This document shows positions 5,850-6,693 of a DNA stretch of 6,693 nt, piece by piece. Where the stretch lies: contig JAGKWZ010000309.1 of assembly GCA_021151605.1 (NCBI GenBank), forward strand, positions 1 through 6,693, given 5' to 3'. The notes below the pieces were generated by a model. That model ran no database searches. It worked only from the letters and a program-made list of their open reading frames with translations, and was not told the DNA's origin. Positions within the stretch are counted from its first letter, which is position 1. The number at the start of each line of letters is the position of its first letter. Source of the stretch: Verrucomicrobiaceae bacterium. GTDB taxonomy: Bacteria > Verrucomicrobiota > Verrucomicrobiia > Verrucomicrobiales > Verrucomicrobiaceae. Both the position numbers and the translations under genes were made by a program.

Positions 5850-5883
5850 TTGCAAAATGAACTTCGCCTGATTTGAATCAGGC
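5850..5883 (+). promoter_or_regulatory. palindromic operator candidate over a weak promoter
   Basis: GCCTGATT (5866-5873) and AATCAGGC (5876-5883) form a perfect 8-bp inverted repeat with a 2-nt centre. It lies in the 146-bp divergent region between the DUF1080 gene and the partial hydrolase. A weak promoter toward the hydrolase, TTGCAA (5850-5855), 17 nt, TTGAAT (5873-5878), has its -10 inside the palindrome, as expected for a repressor site. The palindrome ends 21 nt before the hydrolase ATG, so it could also act as an RNA hairpin. No matching second copy was noticed in the window. Confidence 0.4.
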
Positions 5884-5904
5884 CTTCCGCTCGTTCTATC
5901 CGCC

Positions 5905-6693
5905 ATGCGTTACCTCGCCTTCCTTTTTCTCACCGCTTCTGCCTTTGCCCAAAAGGCACCCTATGATGTCTTCCCGCCTGCGGAGGCTCCTTATTTCCGA
6001 GTGCGCTATGAGGCCTCGACACAGCCCGGCGAGCTGATCTTCCCGGTGAACTACACGGCCTGGGTTCCGCCCGGTGTGAAGCAGATTCGCGGTGTCATCG
6101 TGCATCAGCACGGCTGTGGTGAGGGCTCGTGCAAATCGGGCCTCACGGGAGCTTTCGACCTCCATTGGCAGGCGCTGGCAAAGAAGCACGACTGCGCCCT
6201 GCTGGCCCCATCTTATGAGCAGCCGGAGAAAGCCGACTGCCAGATGTGGTGTGACCCGCGCAATGGTTCCGGGGAAGCTTTCAAGAAATGCCTCGTCGAT
6301 CTCGGCGCGAAGAGCGGTCATCCCGAGCTGTCGAAAGTGCCCTGGGCGCTCTGGGGACACAGCGGCGGCGGACATTGGGCAGGCGGCATGGTGCTCACAC
6401 ATCCTGAGCGAGTCGCAGCAGCTTGGTTGCGCTCAGGCGTTCCTTTGCTCACGGCCAATCCGACACGCTCGACGATCAAGACACACACTATCCCTGAGGC
6501 AGCGCTCGGCGTGCCGGTGATGTGCAATCCGGGCACGAAGGAAGGCGTCACGGTCAAAGAAGGCCGCTTCGCTGGCGTGTGGCCTGCGAATGAAGAGTTC
6601 TTCACCGCGATGCGTGGCAAAGGCGGCCTCATTGGCGTCGCCGTCGATCCCCTCACGGCTCATGAGTGCGGCAATCAGCGCTACATGGCCATC
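5905..6693 (+). CDS. secreted Cys-rich alpha/beta hydrolase, 3' end cut by window edge
   Basis: The frame is open from ATG 5905 to the end of the window (263 codons, no stop). Residues 1-15 form a signal peptide (MRYLAFLFLTASAFA, then QKAP). The segment GVIVHQHGCGEGSC (63-76) looks like the first core strand and oxyanion region of an alpha/beta hydrolase. WALWGHSGGGHWAGGM (147-162) is the nucleophile elbow, with Ser153, and AHECGNQR (252-259) offers a candidate catalytic His at 253. Eight Cys (71, 76, 97, 112, 116, 129, 207, 255) suggest disulfides in an exported protein. It resembles uncharacterised secreted hydrolases of Planctomycetes and Verrucomicrobia; the substrate is unknown, and an esterase role is only inferred. 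It is divergently arranged with the DUF1080 gene. No clear Shine-Dalgarno site precedes the ATG, and the start is chosen from the signal peptide. Confidence 0.85.
   Translation, partial: MRYLAFLFLTASAFAQKAPYDVFPPAEAPYFRVRYEASTQPGELIFPVNYTAWVPPGVKQIRGVIVHQHGCGEGSCKSGLTGAFDLHWQALAKKHDCALLAPSYEQPEKADCQMWCDPRNGSGEAFKKCLVDLGAKSGHPELSKVPWALWGHSGGGHWAGGMVLTHPERVAAAWLRSGVPLLTANPTRSTIKTHTIPEAALGVPVMCNPGTKEGVTVKEGRFAGVWPANEEFFTAMRGKGGLIGVAVDPLTAHECGNQRYMAI

Overview
The window looks like a piece of a Verrucomicrobiota chromosome, probably from the Prosthecobacter/Verrucomicrobium side of the phylum. This is an inference from gene content and style. The DNA is moderately GC-rich, Shine-Dalgarno sites are weak, and several secreted proteins of the kinds abundant in Planctomycetes and Verrucomicrobia sit together: a formylglycine sulfatase, a DUF1080/3-keto-disaccharide hydrolase-type protein and two secreted alpha/beta hydrolases. 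No mobile element, CRISPR array, tRNA or rRNA was seen.

Layout from left to right. Positions 1-115 hold nothing I can assign. A good sigma70-type promoter (116-143) drives rplI (ribosomal protein L9, 174-668), which ends in a textbook intrinsic terminator (683-717). A secreted BD-FAE-like esterase follows (804-1673), then a soluble cytochrome P450 (1760-2902), all on the plus strand. The P450 converges, with only 3 nt between stop codons, on a minus-strand gene (3366 down to 2906) that I read as a bacterial Whirly-type single-stranded-DNA-binding protein. Its frame is interrupted at a T5 run next to an ATGA stop/start overlap. Divergent from it is the sulfatase (3480-4925), which converges on the DUF1080 protein (minus strand, 5758 to 4982). 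Divergent from that, across a 146-bp region with an 18-bp palindrome, is a Cys-rich secreted hydrolase (5905 onward) that runs off the right edge.

Functional picture. Four of the seven genes carry signal peptides and would act in the periplasm or outside the cell on esterified, sulfated or oxidised carbohydrates. They are not one operon: orientations alternate, so this is a loose neighbourhood rather than a demonstrated pathway. rplI is a housekeeping unit insulated by its own promoter and terminator. The P450 has no ferredoxin or reductase beside it. The most unusual item is the Whirly-like protein. Whirly proteins are best known from plant organelles, and here both the N-terminal motif set and the C-terminal motif are recognisable, but they lie in two reading frames.
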